The translations under genes and the position numbers were made by a program. DNA of 64,000 bases from Rhodospirillaceae bacterium (GTDB lineage Bacteria > Pseudomonadota > Alphaproteobacteria > Rhodospirillales > Rhodospirillaceae). A model generated the notes under the pieces. It was not told the DNA's origin. It saw only the letters and a list, made by a program, of their open reading frames with translations, and searched no databases. Below are positions 25,093-33,392 of the stretch, piece by piece. Location of the stretch: positions 434,001 to 498,000 of the forward strand of contig JAVJSV010000011.1 of the NCBI GenBank assembly GCA_040219235.1. The letters run 5' to 3'. Position 1 is the stretch's first letter. The number at the start of each line of letters is the position of its first letter.

Positions 25093-25614
25093 TTAGCCGG
25101 TATTTGAATCCTGTTTCACCACCGAGACGGTGCACCCGACGATGTACCCAATATCGTCGTTATCAGGATTCAGGAGCGGCAAGTCCAACGCGACAAAATC
25201 AATGGGCGAAGTGTACTGCGGATCGGCCACCCCTTCCTGCAGGTGACAGCCGCCATCCGTCATGACCGGGGCAACGCGCGCGGCCCAATTCACTTCGGCA
25301 CGGGTGCCGTCCTGAAAGGTCATGGTCTCTCCGGTCAGGTCTTGGCCAAACAGCGCGGATACGGCAGAGCCGCAAAATTCAAAGGCAAAATTCTCCTCGT
25401 CGTACTTGTGCAAAACGGTCACATAGGGGGCTGCTTCGCCCAGCGCGGTCATTTTGAATTCCCCCCACCGCGGGGTTTGCCGTTTCTCTGCATGCGCTGT
25501 GGCCAGGGCCTTCCAATATTTGGCAACACCAATCAACGGCGCGGGCAAGCCGCCAACACGGGCGTTGGGCTTGGCGCTGGTCACCGCATCTAAATCCATA
25601 TCGAGATGGCGCAT
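25093..25614 (-). CDS. PAS-domain protein (PAS_5-like), standalone
   Basis: A 173-residue protein from the ATG at 25614, favoured because GGAG lies 9 bases upstream; an in-frame ATG at 25653 would add 13 residues. The pattern YWKALATAHAEKRQTPRWGEFKM, VLHKYDEENFAFEFCGSAVSALFGQDLTGETM, PIDFVALDLPLLNPDNDDIGYIVGCTV is that of short PAS proteins common in Rhodospirillales (PAS_5 family), which consist of a single sensor-like domain without an output domain. The ligand is unknown and the protein probably acts through a partner. It is divergent from the VOC/tannase pair. Confidence 0.7.
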   Translation of the reverse strand: MRHLDMDLDAVTSAKPNARVGGLPAPLIGVAKYWKALATAHAEKRQTPRWGEFKMTALGEAAPYVTVLHKYDEENFAFEFCGSAVSALFGQDLTGETMTFQDGTRAEVNWAARVAPVMTDGGCHLQEGVADPQYTSPIDFVALDLPLLNPDNDDIGYIVGCTVSVVKQDSNTG

Positions 25615-25753
25615 ATCCTTAGACTCCGCAGAACCACACATTTTTTTGTTCATACCAAGCATTAACGTTTTGAGGTCGAAACGGGTTGCACCAATGCATT
25701 GACTTTTTTGGGGCGCATACGCCACGCTGAGGCGCACCAACGAGGAGCGGGTT

Positions 25754-26293
25754 ATGGTTCGGACATTTATCGCGGCAATAGCCTGTAGTCTTGCCGTGTT
25801 GCCCAGTCTGGCGGTTTCGCAGACTCTCACCCCGGTGCGCCGCACCACCATTGTCACCGCCGATCCAGAGGCTTCCCTCCATTTCTATCGTGACCTTCTG
25901 GGCTTCACGGTTGAGTACGATGTGGCGGCCTCAGACTCCGGCCAGCTCTCGTTGCTGGCCCCTGGGGCCACGGAAGGCCGGGTCATTGCGCTGCGTTATG
26001 GTCCTAAACTGGGGGGCTCCATTGGCTTGTTCTGGACACCGGGTCTGCCACAACAAACCGCATGCCAATCCCCGGCCTTGCCGGGCGCGACTTCACTTCT
26101 ATTGCTCACCGATGATCTGCAAACCCTGCGCGCTAAATTAGATGCCGCAGGTGTTCCATCTGTCACACCGGGCACGTCTTATGATCAAAGCCGCGGCCCC
26201 ACCGATGTCTACGCGGTGTTTGATCCCAATTGTGTGCGGGTCAGCATCGCCGAAATCAAAAATGAAACGCTGGAAGAGAGTCAGAACAAATGA
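25754..26293 (+). CDS. Secreted VOC (glyoxalase/bleomycin-resistance fold) protein
   Basis: A 179-residue protein with a Sec signal peptide (FIAAIACSLAVLPSLAVSQ) followed by a vicinal oxygen chelate domain: RRTTIVTADPEASLHFYRDLLGFTVEYD, SLLLLTDDLQTLRAKLDAAGV, and DVYAVFDPNCVRVSIAEI. The usual first metal-ligand position (TTIVTAD) carries no His, and the last strand lacks the standard Glu at DPNCVRV, so metal binding is doubtful. VOC proteins are mostly cytosolic; an exported one is unusual. The stop overlaps the ATG of the tannase-family gene (ATGA at 26290-26293), which implies tightly coupled expression and perhaps a shared ligand in the periplasm. Confidence 0.85.
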   Translation: MVRTFIAAIACSLAVLPSLAVSQTLTPVRRTTIVTADPEASLHFYRDLLGFTVEYDVAASDSGQLSLLAPGATEGRVIALRYGPKLGGSIGLFWTPGLPQQTACQSPALPGATSLLLLTDDLQTLRAKLDAAGVPSVTPGTSYDQSRGPTDVYAVFDPNCVRVSIAEIKNETLEESQNK

Positions 26294-27897
26294 GACAGCT
26301 TTTCAGCATCTTTTTGGCGATGGTCTTGGGTGTCACCGCGCTACCGGCTGTTGCTCAACCTAGTGCCCAATCTTCTGACTCCTGCGCTGCCTTGCGCGCA
26401 CAGGATTTTACCAGCATCCCTGATGCCGCCACCGCGATCACGGGCACCGCGATCATTCCCGCTGCTGCGGATTTGCCCGAATACTGTCAGGTGCAGGGCA
26501 CCATTGCCCCGTCGATCAATTTTGAACTGCGTCTGCCCACGCAAACCTGGAACGAGAAATTTCTCATGCAAGGCTGCGGCGGCCTATGCGGCATCATCAA
26601 CATGGTAGCCGCCGACGATGCCCTGGCTCGCAACTATGCGGTCATCAATCAAAATATGGGCCATGTCAGTCAGCCCTTTGTGGCCACCTGGGCCTACAAC
26701 AACCTGCCCGGCGAGATCGACTTTGGCTTTCGCTCCACTCACATCACGGCGGTGGCCGCCAAAGTGCTGGTCGAAGCTTATTACGGCAAAGCGCCCGCGT
26801 ATTCCTACTTCAAAGGCTGCTCTACCGGCGGACGCCAGGCCATGGTGCAGGCGCAACGCTTTCCCTGGGACTTCGATGGCATCATCGCGGGTGCCCCGGT
26901 GCTCAATGAAATCGGCGATGGCATGTTGCATCTGGTGTGGTCGGGCCGCGCCAACTTAGATCAAAACAATACGCCCATTCTCACGCCCGATAAGTTGCCG
27001 CTGATCCGCGATGCGGTCATGGCCGCCTGCGATGCCAACGATGGTGTGGTCGACAACGTGTTGCAAGATCCGCGCACCTGCACCTGGAAACCGACTGATT
27101 TGCAATGTGAGGGATCAGACGCAACCAACTGCCTCACGCCTGCGGAAGTCGGCGCGGTCGAACGCATTTATGCGGGCGCGCACAATTCAGAAGGCGAGCG
27201 CATTTTTGCCGGCGGCATGTCCAAAGGCTCCGAGTATGAGTGGTCGCCGGCCTTTGTGGCGCAAGACCGCGCCCTGCCGGCTATTCTGAATCGCAATGGC
27301 ATGATCGGGCAGTTCGCGCGCTATCTGGCCTTCTGGCAGGATGGAGACGGACCGGGATCGGACCCCCTGACCTTCGATTGGGATCGCGATCCGCCGCGTC
27401 TGATGCTGACGGAAACGCTCTACAACGCGCAAAACCCCGACCTGCGCAAGTTCCGCGATGCGGGCAACAAGCTGGTGCTCTATCACGGCTGGGATGACCT
27501 TGAGATTCCGCCCGCCTTATCGGTGGATTATTATGAGACGGCGAGTAAAACGATGGGAGGATACGAGGCGACCCAGGAATTCTTCCGCCTGTTCATGATT
27601 CCCGGCATGGCCCATTGCCGACGCGGCCCTGGGGCCGATGCCTTTGATAGCCTCACGGCGCTTGAGCAGTGGGTTGAGCAGGGCAGCGCGCCTGATGCCT
27701 TAACGTCCTATCATTTGAAAACGCCGCAGGCGTATAATGGTCTGCCGCGCATCAGATATCCTTTGGCCGATGACGCTTACGACTGGTCCCGCCCCGTGTA
27801 TCCGTACCCCGCCTCAGCGGTGTATTCGGGCGAGGGCGACTGGAAAAAGCCAGAGAGTTGGGTGGCGACGGACAACGCAAACTCAGGTAAGGACTAA
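26290..27897 (+). CDS. Tannase/feruloyl esterase family protein, secreted
   Basis: A 535-residue protein with signal peptide (FSIFLAMVLGVTALPAVAQ). The catalytic nucleophile is Ser178 in GCSTGGRQ, the Asp lies in YHGWDDLEIPP and the His in IPGMAHCRRGPG. The Cys residues next to Ser and His (Cys177, and the C of AHC) are the neighbouring pair whose disulfide brings Ser and His together in this family (CS-D-HC motif). Further family marks are IDFGFRSTHITAVAAKVLVEAYYG and FDGIIAGAPVLN. It should hydrolyse esters of phenolic acids (gallate, ferulate or synthetic aromatic esters such as MHET) in the periplasm. Coupled to the upstream VOC gene. Confidence 0.92.
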   Translation: MRQLFSIFLAMVLGVTALPAVAQPSAQSSDSCAALRAQDFTSIPDAATAITGTAIIPAAADLPEYCQVQGTIAPSINFELRLPTQTWNEKFLMQGCGGLCGIINMVAADDALARNYAVINQNMGHVSQPFVATWAYNNLPGEIDFGFRSTHITAVAAKVLVEAYYGKAPAYSYFKGCSTGGRQAMVQAQRFPWDFDGIIAGAPVLNEIGDGMLHLVWSGRANLDQNNTPILTPDKLPLIRDAVMAACDANDGVVDNVLQDPRTCTWKPTDLQCEGSDATNCLTPAEVGAVERIYAGAHNSEGERIFAGGMSKGSEYEWSPAFVAQDRALPAILNRNGMIGQFARYLAFWQDGDGPGSDPLTFDWDRDPPRLMLTETLYNAQNPDLRKFRDAGNKLVLYHGWDDLEIPPALSVDYYETASKTMGGYEATQEFFRLFMIPGMAHCRRGPGADAFDSLTALEQWVEQGSAPDALTSYHLKTPQAYNGLPRIRYPLADDAYDWSRPVYPYPASAVYSGEGDWKKPESWVATDNANSGKD

Positions 27898-27963
27898 CTA
27901 CCGTTCTGTCCGCTAATCCATCAGTTGCCAGCACCCTAAGAAAGGCTGCAATCGCGCAAAATG

Positions 27964-29226
27964 TCAGTCTCGACGGCGGAGAACAACGAAGTCCTGCAAT
28001 GCGGCAATGCCATCTAGTATGGCGAGAACATCAAAATACTGCCCCCATTTTTCGATAATATACGGTCTCGAATGCCACGTGCTCCGGTAGTAATTGGAAT
28101 CCTCAATGTATCCATCAAGCGCGTGATCTACAGACAGATCAAGAAAGCCAGCTTTCTGGGCTTTCTGGTAAATCGCAGTTGATAGGCCAAGATGTCCGAT
28201 TTGTGCCTGCCCGGTCACAGACAGAAAAAGCAAAGCCCCAGGGCGTGTAACCCGGTGCAATTCTTGAAGCCATGCGAACTGCATCTCTTCCGTCAAGTGC
28301 GTGACGACAGAAGTGCCCACCACAAGATTAAATAAGCCGTCTGGCAATGATGTTGGGGGCTTGAGGGGCGCATGAATAAAGTATGCGCCAGATAAATTTT
28401 TACTGCACCAATTCACATTGTCTTCATCGATATCTAATCCGTAGACATCAGACTCCGTTCCGGCCATGAGATATCTCGTGAGACGACCAGCCCCACACCC
28501 CCAGTCGAGAATATTTGGGAAGTCTTTCCAATCGCGATCACTCTCCCGCAGAAAATTGCTGATATTATGAAAAATCGTGGCACCGCCCATGCCGAAGCGG
28601 GACACGCTATCGTCACCGACAACACGCTGTATGTTAGCCACCGGCGGCATAGGGAAAGCTTCTTTGTCAGGATTCATGAACCAAATGGCATGACGCCAAC
28701 GTGAGGGGACGTATGTCCCGGTCGGTGATGCGTCAATTCGAAAGAAGTCTGCCCGCTCAAGCGTTTCAAGATCCTTCGTTATTCGAGCGCGAAAGGCCGC
28801 GCCGTGGTGTCCGGTAAGGGCAAACCGCTCCTCGGTGCGCTGGTCAGCGATTGGGTATGTGACATCATCGCATTTTTGGCCGTTGATGAAGAAGGCCATG
28901 TTTTGCGTCAGACCATCTGGCGCAATCATGATGCCAGCCACTTCTACGCTGCCTTCTCGAACAAACAACTCTCCCACTTGTAAAGGTAAGTGTGCCGCGG
29001 CGGCGCGTTGAATCTCACGCGCTGTAATCAGCTCTGATACATCTGTGTTTTGGTCAACAGTATCGGCGTCAACATCGCTTGAGCATGGATTCGATCTGGC
29101 CTCCTTCTGCAATTGCTTAACAGCCAATTGCAAGCCTCGGAACGCTCGAATAAACCGGCGGCCGGGCGGAAACAGAGATACAAAAGACTCAGTCAAAGAT
29201 GGAGGCAAGGTACAGGGTGCTTTCAT
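27964..29226 (-). CDS. SAM-dependent methyltransferase with N-terminal accessory domain
   Basis: A 420-residue protein. The C-terminal half is a class I methyltransferase: motif I ILDWGCGAGRLTRYL at about 239-253, the acidic VYGLDIDEDNVNWC strand, LFNLVVGTSVVTHLTEEMQFAWLQELHRVTRPGALLFLSVTG and a long end region (DSNYYRSTWHSRPYIIEKWGQYF). The first 235 residues include a basic helical start and a strand-rich section (GELFVREGSVEVAGIMIAPDG). The DWGCGAGR and THLTEE wording recalls methyltransferases of surface-glycan clusters. Codons look more AT-rich than in the neighbours, and AT-rich spacer follows, which hints at acquisition. Confidence 0.8.
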   Translation of the reverse strand: MKAPCTLPPSLTESFVSLFPPGRRFIRAFRGLQLAVKQLQKEARSNPCSSDVDADTVDQNTDVSELITAREIQRAAAAHLPLQVGELFVREGSVEVAGIMIAPDGLTQNMAFFINGQKCDDVTYPIADQRTEERFALTGHHGAAFRARITKDLETLERADFFRIDASPTGTYVPSRWRHAIWFMNPDKEAFPMPPVANIQRVVGDDSVSRFGMGGATIFHNISNFLRESDRDWKDFPNILDWGCGAGRLTRYLMAGTESDVYGLDIDEDNVNWCSKNLSGAYFIHAPLKPPTSLPDGLFNLVVGTSVVTHLTEEMQFAWLQELHRVTRPGALLFLSVTGQAQIGHLGLSTAIYQKAQKAGFLDLSVDHALDGYIEDSNYYRSTWHSRPYIIEKWGQYFDVLAILDGIAALQDFVVLRRRD

Positions 29227-29352
29227 TGCAATGTTCGACGAGTCACTCGCCTTGTTTGCAAGAAAATGCAGATCCAGAGTTTATTGTACCTATGTGATAT
29301 TTCAACCTATCAGTTTATAAGCATCAATGGCAAGCTGTTTGGTGGTGGGCAA

Positions 29353-29949
29353 CTAACCGGCTCGTTTTCCCAACATCTTCATCGCTGCTAACCATAGCTG
29401 CCGCTTTTCGGCGCTGGCGGTGTCCACCATGCCGAACAGGCTGGTGCGAATGGGTTTGACCCCGACGAATTTCAGAATGTTGCGTTCCAGGTTTTTCAAG
29501 CTGTGGGCAAAAAAGAAAAACCGGTACGCGAGAGCGGGCATGCCCATGGTGATGATCACACGGCAACTGGTGCCTTTCATCAGCCGGCTGAATTCGCTGT
29601 AGCTTGGTTGCTCGCCGGGTGAGCTGGCGGCGAGGCTGGGCCGCAGCACTTGTTCCAGAAAGCCTTTGAGGATGGCGGGCAGTGTGCCAAGCCATAACGG
29701 ATAAATAATCACCAAATGCTCGGCATCGAGAATTTGCCCTTGGGCCTCCACCAATCCGACCGGCGTTGTGCCGGTCTTATAATCCTCCTGGGTCCGCAGC
29801 AGGGGAAACTCGAGCGTGGCCACATCAATGATCTTGACATGATGCCCCGCCGCTTTTGCCCCGTCCGCATAAGCCGCCGCCAGCGCATGGCACAGGTGCC
29901 CGCCGGCGGGGTCCGGGTGTCCTTGAAGAATGGCGATTCGTTGTCCCAT
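29353..29949 (-). CDS. NAD(P)H:quinone oxidoreductase-like flavodoxin-fold protein
   Basis: A 198-residue protein of the NQO1/MdaB/KefF flavodoxin-fold family: RIAILQGHPDPAGGHLCHALAAAYADGAKAAGHHVKIID, followed by LVIIYPLWLGTLPAILKGFLEQVLRPSLA, the FMN/FAD-contacting P-L-W-x-G-x-x-P loop. The end FVGVKPIRTSLFGMVDTASAEKRQLWLAAM is also typical. It reduces quinones or activates a partner antiporter by two-electron transfer, in the cytosol. No kef gene is nearby. Confidence 0.9.
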   Translation of the reverse strand: MGQRIAILQGHPDPAGGHLCHALAAAYADGAKAAGHHVKIIDVATLEFPLLRTQEDYKTGTTPVGLVEAQGQILDAEHLVIIYPLWLGTLPAILKGFLEQVLRPSLAASSPGEQPSYSEFSRLMKGTSCRVIITMGMPALAYRFFFFAHSLKNLERNILKFVGVKPIRTSLFGMVDTASAEKRQLWLAAMKMLGKRAG

Positions 29950-30008
29950 GCCAGAACGCTACGGCGCGCGGCATGATTTTTCTTTGATTGCCGTCAAGTC
30001 GGCCGAAA

Positions 30009-30172
30009 CCCTATAAAAACCGTGGGCAATAGCGTTCTAAGCCTTTGATTCTAAAAGTAAATTTCGTGCATGGGCTCGTTTAATTTTCGCCCAAGTCATT
30101 GTTTCTAAACACTTTCTCTCTGTTTTGAGGGGGGTGCATGGGCTCGTTTAGTCGGAACGAGCCCTATAAAAA
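30009..30172. repeat. Nested direct and inverted repeats in the 347-base intergenic region
   Basis: The only gene-free stretch above 300 bases (29950-30296). GTGCATGGGCTCGTTTA occurs at 30066-30082 and again at 30134-30150, 68 bp apart. CCCTATAAAAA occurs at 30009-30019 and 30162-30172, outside them. The second 17-mer also forms a dyad, GGGCTCGTT (30140-30148) with AACGAGCCC (30156-30164). No reading frame of quality is present. It may be a regulatory region for the serine hydrolase gene at 30297, with two operators about six to seven turns apart, or a degenerate repeat element. Confidence 0.75.
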
Positions 30173-30296
30173 ATAAGTCCACGACCTCTGTCTTGGTCGT
30201 TTTTTACTCAGGGGTTGATCATTTGCTGCGGTTTGCTCTGGCCAAGACCCGCTCTGCCCGGCAGCATGCAGCCCAACAACTGTATACATTCAGGGG

Positions 30297-31586
30297 ATGT
30301 TTTTTATGCGTAGATTTCTCATGGCTGGTCTTAGCGCAACGTTCGCGTTTGCTTCATTTCATGCCGGTGCTGAGCCTGACCCTCGTCCTGCGAATATGAC
30401 GCCGGAGCAAATCCAGGAGAAAATCGACTGGGTCAATGATGCTGAGAACAATAAGAACTTCGAATTCTGGCGCCGCTTTCGTGACCAGCCCGATGCCGGG
30501 GCCTTCCGCCAACCTCAGGACTGGTACAATCCCATGATCTTGGTGGCCGGGGGCAACACGCAGCCGTACTTCCCGCGTGCCAGCGCAGAGGATGCGCCGA
30601 CGATTTCCGCCGCGGCGCTAGAGACCGCGACTGAGTGGGCCATGGCGCGCGAGACACAAGCCTTTATCATCTATCATAAGGGCAAGATTGTGCATGAAGC
30701 TTACATGGACGGCGTCCATGATACCTTGCCCATTAGCTCTCACTCCTGGGTAAAAACGCTGCACGGCATTGTCGCGGGATTTGCTGTCGCGGATGGCGAT
30801 ATTGAAAGCCTGGATGATCCGGTCGAAAAGTACATTGAGGAATGGAAGGGCGATCCGCGCGGTAAGATCACTGTGCGTCAAACCCTGGAGAACACCACCG
30901 GTCTGACCAGCGACCTTGGCGCGCCCGATCAGCCATGGTCAGCCGGCACGCAGTTTGTCGAGGGTCAGGACGTCAATGCTGTCGTCTTGTCTTTGCCCTT
31001 GTCCGATGAGCCCGGCACGGTGTTTCGGCATAATAATCCCAACACGCAATTGGCAGGCATGATCATTCATCGCGCCACTGGCCAGAACTTCGCCGCGTAC
31101 CTGAGCGAGAAACTGTGGCGGCCCATGGGCGGGCAATGGGGCGCGCTGCGCTTGGATAAGGTCTATGGCAACGTCATCACGTACTGTTGCTACCTTTCTG
31201 CACCAGCGGATTGGATGCGCATTGCTCATCTCCTGAAAGAAGATGGCAAGCTTCCCGATGGCACACAGTTATTGCCCGAAGGCTGGGTCGACCAGATGCT
31301 GGAAGGCTCAGAGGCCAACCCCAACTACGGTTTCAAGATTTGGATCGACAACGAGTTCAAAGCCGACCGGCCCTACGACCCAATGTATCCGCTGGAATTC
31401 GCCAATAAGCACTCCGAACCCTTTGCCACCGATGACATGTTTTATCTGGATGGCGGCGGCAAGGTGCGCGTCTGGATCAGCCGTAAGCATGACCTGATTA
31501 TTCTGCGCAACGGTTATCCGCCGCCGCAGGGCATGGGCTTCGACGAGCCCTTCCTGCCCAACACCATCATCCGCGGTATTTTGTAG
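30297..31586 (+). CDS. Serine hydrolase, beta-lactamase/class C esterase family
   Basis: A 429-residue protein with a signal peptide (RRFLMAGLSATFAFASFHAGA); ATG 30297 or 30306 could be the start. The SxxK motif is Ser150-Trp-Val-Lys153 in SSHSWVKTLHG. The second motif region is PGTVFRHNNPNTQLAGMIIH, and TYCCYLSAPADWMRIAHLL and GWVDQMLEGSEANPNYGFKIWID are shared with the truncated gene at the window's left edge (FCCVQTRPMDWMRMGVML, NPNFGFHVWLG), so the two are paralogues. Periplasmic esterase or amidase; substrate unknown. It is followed by three short imperfect repeats and then a DUF1838 gene. Confidence 0.9.
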   Translation: MFFMRRFLMAGLSATFAFASFHAGAEPDPRPANMTPEQIQEKIDWVNDAENNKNFEFWRRFRDQPDAGAFRQPQDWYNPMILVAGGNTQPYFPRASAEDAPTISAAALETATEWAMARETQAFIIYHKGKIVHEAYMDGVHDTLPISSHSWVKTLHGIVAGFAVADGDIESLDDPVEKYIEEWKGDPRGKITVRQTLENTTGLTSDLGAPDQPWSAGTQFVEGQDVNAVVLSLPLSDEPGTVFRHNNPNTQLAGMIIHRATGQNFAAYLSEKLWRPMGGQWGALRLDKVYGNVITYCCYLSAPADWMRIAHLLKEDGKLPDGTQLLPEGWVDQMLEGSEANPNYGFKIWIDNEFKADRPYDPMYPLEFANKHSEPFATDDMFYLDGGGKVRVWISRKHDLIILRNGYPPPQGMGFDEPFLPNTIIRGIL

Positions 31587-31590
31587 GGTG

Positions 31591-31637
31591 TAGGGCGCGC
31601 GGTTTCTGGGGCGCGTGGCTTTAGGGCGCGTGGTTGC
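31591..31637. repeat. Three imperfect 15-16 bp direct repeats after the serine hydrolase stop
   Basis: The core GGGCGCG(C/T)GG(C/T)TT recurs with starts at about 31593, 31609 and 31624, directly after the stop codon. No stable hairpin with a T-run is formed. Confidence 0.75.
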
Positions 31638-31744
31638 ATCATTGTGCGTGCCGCTCATTTTGCTGAGTGAGTGGCGCTAAGTCCTGTGGTAAACATAGCC
31701 GCTTAAAATGTTACCGAGACCCAGAAGCCCAAGAAGGATTTTCT

Positions 31745-32605
31745 ATGCCCACACGACGCACCGCTCTCTTGGGATTTGGGGCCGCGAGCTTAGCCGCACC
31801 GGGCCTGGCGGTACCCGCTCTTAAAAAAGCTGCATTTGCCGCTGCTGGCACATACGATCTGTCTGACCCTGTTGATGCGGTCGAGGCTTACGCCCGGATG
31901 CGCGGCAATCTGGATGGGACCCCCGGGATGTGGTGGTATCGCGGCAACATGTTCGCCAAACGCCCCGATGACGTGGCCGAGCGTGTCTTAAAGATCGAAG
32001 GCTTTAGCTTCAATCGTCTGGCCCGCCGCGCTGATGGCACGTTCGATCAAATCATGGCCGAAGCGGGATTCTTTATTGACCCTGAGCGCGATGAAATCGT
32101 CGACAGTTGGGTGAACCCACTCAATGGCCGCACCTGTGAACCGGGGCATTACAAATCCAGCCAGACCATCGTTGTCGGCCCCGATGGCGTGTCCGGTTCC
32201 GAGGCGGCTGCCGTGCCGGTGCAGTTTACCGGCACGGTGGAAGCGCAGAGCCACAGCGGTCGCGTCTGGACCACGGAAAACATGGTCACCAAGCTGCCCA
32301 ATCCGCGCAGCGAAGCGGAAGACCCGCTGGCCTATTCCGGCCCAGTGATCACCTTGACCTCGCTGGCCTCGTTCACCGGTCAACTGGCGGATTTGAACAA
32401 TGAAGAGATGGCTTTTATGCCCGCCACACTGCACTTTCAAAACCTCTCGCCGTGGTTGCCGTGGATGAAGATGGGGCAAGACCCAGGGCTGACAACCTGG
32501 CAACTTCTGGGCACCAAAGTGCGTTCTCCTGACGATATGCCCGACCGCTTAAGTCGACGCTTAGAAGCTGACTATCCGGGGTGGCTCGACGATCCTGGCG
32601 TCTAA
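31745..32605 (+). CDS. DUF1838 family protein, Tat-exported
   Basis: A 286-residue protein from ATG 31745, which follows an AAGGATT site; an in-frame upstream start would put the export signal internally. The start MPTRRTALLGFGAASLAAPGLA is a twin-arginine signal. The mature part has MWWYRGNMFAKRPDDVAERVLKIEGFSFNR, FFIDPERDEIVDSWVNPLNGRTCE and YSGPVITLTSLASFTGQLADL, the wording of DUF1838, a family of unknown function found beside esterases and oxygenases. Tat export suggests folding, possibly with a cofactor, before export. The next gene begins 12 bases after the stop and is probably functionally linked. Confidence 0.8.
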   Translation: MPTRRTALLGFGAASLAAPGLAVPALKKAAFAAAGTYDLSDPVDAVEAYARMRGNLDGTPGMWWYRGNMFAKRPDDVAERVLKIEGFSFNRLARRADGTFDQIMAEAGFFIDPERDEIVDSWVNPLNGRTCEPGHYKSSQTIVVGPDGVSGSEAAAVPVQFTGTVEAQSHSGRVWTTENMVTKLPNPRSEAEDPLAYSGPVITLTSLASFTGQLADLNNEEMAFMPATLHFQNLSPWLPWMKMGQDPGLTTWQLLGTKVRSPDDMPDRLSRRLEADYPGWLDDPGV

Positions 32606-32616
32606 TTAATGGGAGT

Positions 32617-33390
32617 ATGATGATGCGTTTTCTGACGGCTACTTTGCTCGTAATTGGGATGCTTATCGCCGCGCCACAGCCGGGTGATGCTCAGGAAAAA
32701 CACCAGGAGAATACGGGTCCTAATATCAATGTGACCCGTGAAATTGTCGGCACGCTGCGGCTGCAAACCAAGTCCGACAAACGCTACCGGGGCGTTGAAG
32801 AATGGCGCTTGTTTGTCCATCCCGACGGCTCCCGCACGATGATGCTCAGCAAAGACTTTATTGCGGCCAATGCGCTGCAAATCATGACGGCCCATGTGGA
32901 TGCGAACTTTCGTCCCATAGATGTTTATGCCACCTACTGGGTACCCGGCGGCTACCGTGGGTCGATCCGGGTTGGGGTAGACGGCTCAAAGCTGCGGGCG
33001 GTCTCCGAAGGTCCGGCGGGTCCCTATGCTGAAGAAGTGAACGTGCCGGAGGAGATTTCCGTGGTCACCCATGGTGAGGCTATGAACGGCTGGTATTTGT
33101 GGCAGGGACAACGGGACGCTGACGGCAATCACCAGGCAACATATTATAATTTCAATCCGGCGGCGGATGGATCTGAATCGGTCCGTGGCCGATTGCATCC
33201 CGCGACGTTCAAATATTTAGGTAATGAAACCATCACGGTTCCTGCAGGCACCTTTGAGACGCAACGCTATTTACTGACCAACATCGAAATCTGGATCACC
33301 GGCGAGCATCGCATTCTGGTCAAACAAGCCATCACTGATGAAGACAAAGAATACGTGCTGACCCATCTCAAAGATGCCGTCGTTGATTAA
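32617..33390 (+). CDS. Exported protein of unknown function
   Basis: A 257-residue protein; three consecutive ATG codons (32617, 32620, 32623) follow GGGAG (32611-32615), the last having the best spacing. Signal peptide FLTATLLVIGMLIAAPQPGDAQ. The mature protein is strand-rich: GVEEWRLFVHPDGSRTM, RPIDVYATYWVPGGYRGSIRVGVDG, and a C-terminal FKYLGNETITVPAGTFETQRYLLTNIEIWITGEHRILVKQ similar in style to DUF3108-like beta-barrel lipocalin-type periplasmic proteins. No enzyme motif is visible. It probably shares a transcript with the DUF1838 gene and meets a convergent amidohydrolase. Confidence 0.7.
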   Translation: MMMRFLTATLLVIGMLIAAPQPGDAQEKHQENTGPNINVTREIVGTLRLQTKSDKRYRGVEEWRLFVHPDGSRTMMLSKDFIAANALQIMTAHVDANFRPIDVYATYWVPGGYRGSIRVGVDGSKLRAVSEGPAGPYAEEVNVPEEISVVTHGEAMNGWYLWQGQRDADGNHQATYYNFNPAADGSESVRGRLHPATFKYLGNETITVPAGTFETQRYLLTNIEIWITGEHRILVKQAITDEDKEYVLTHLKDAVVD

Positions 33391-33392
33391 AG

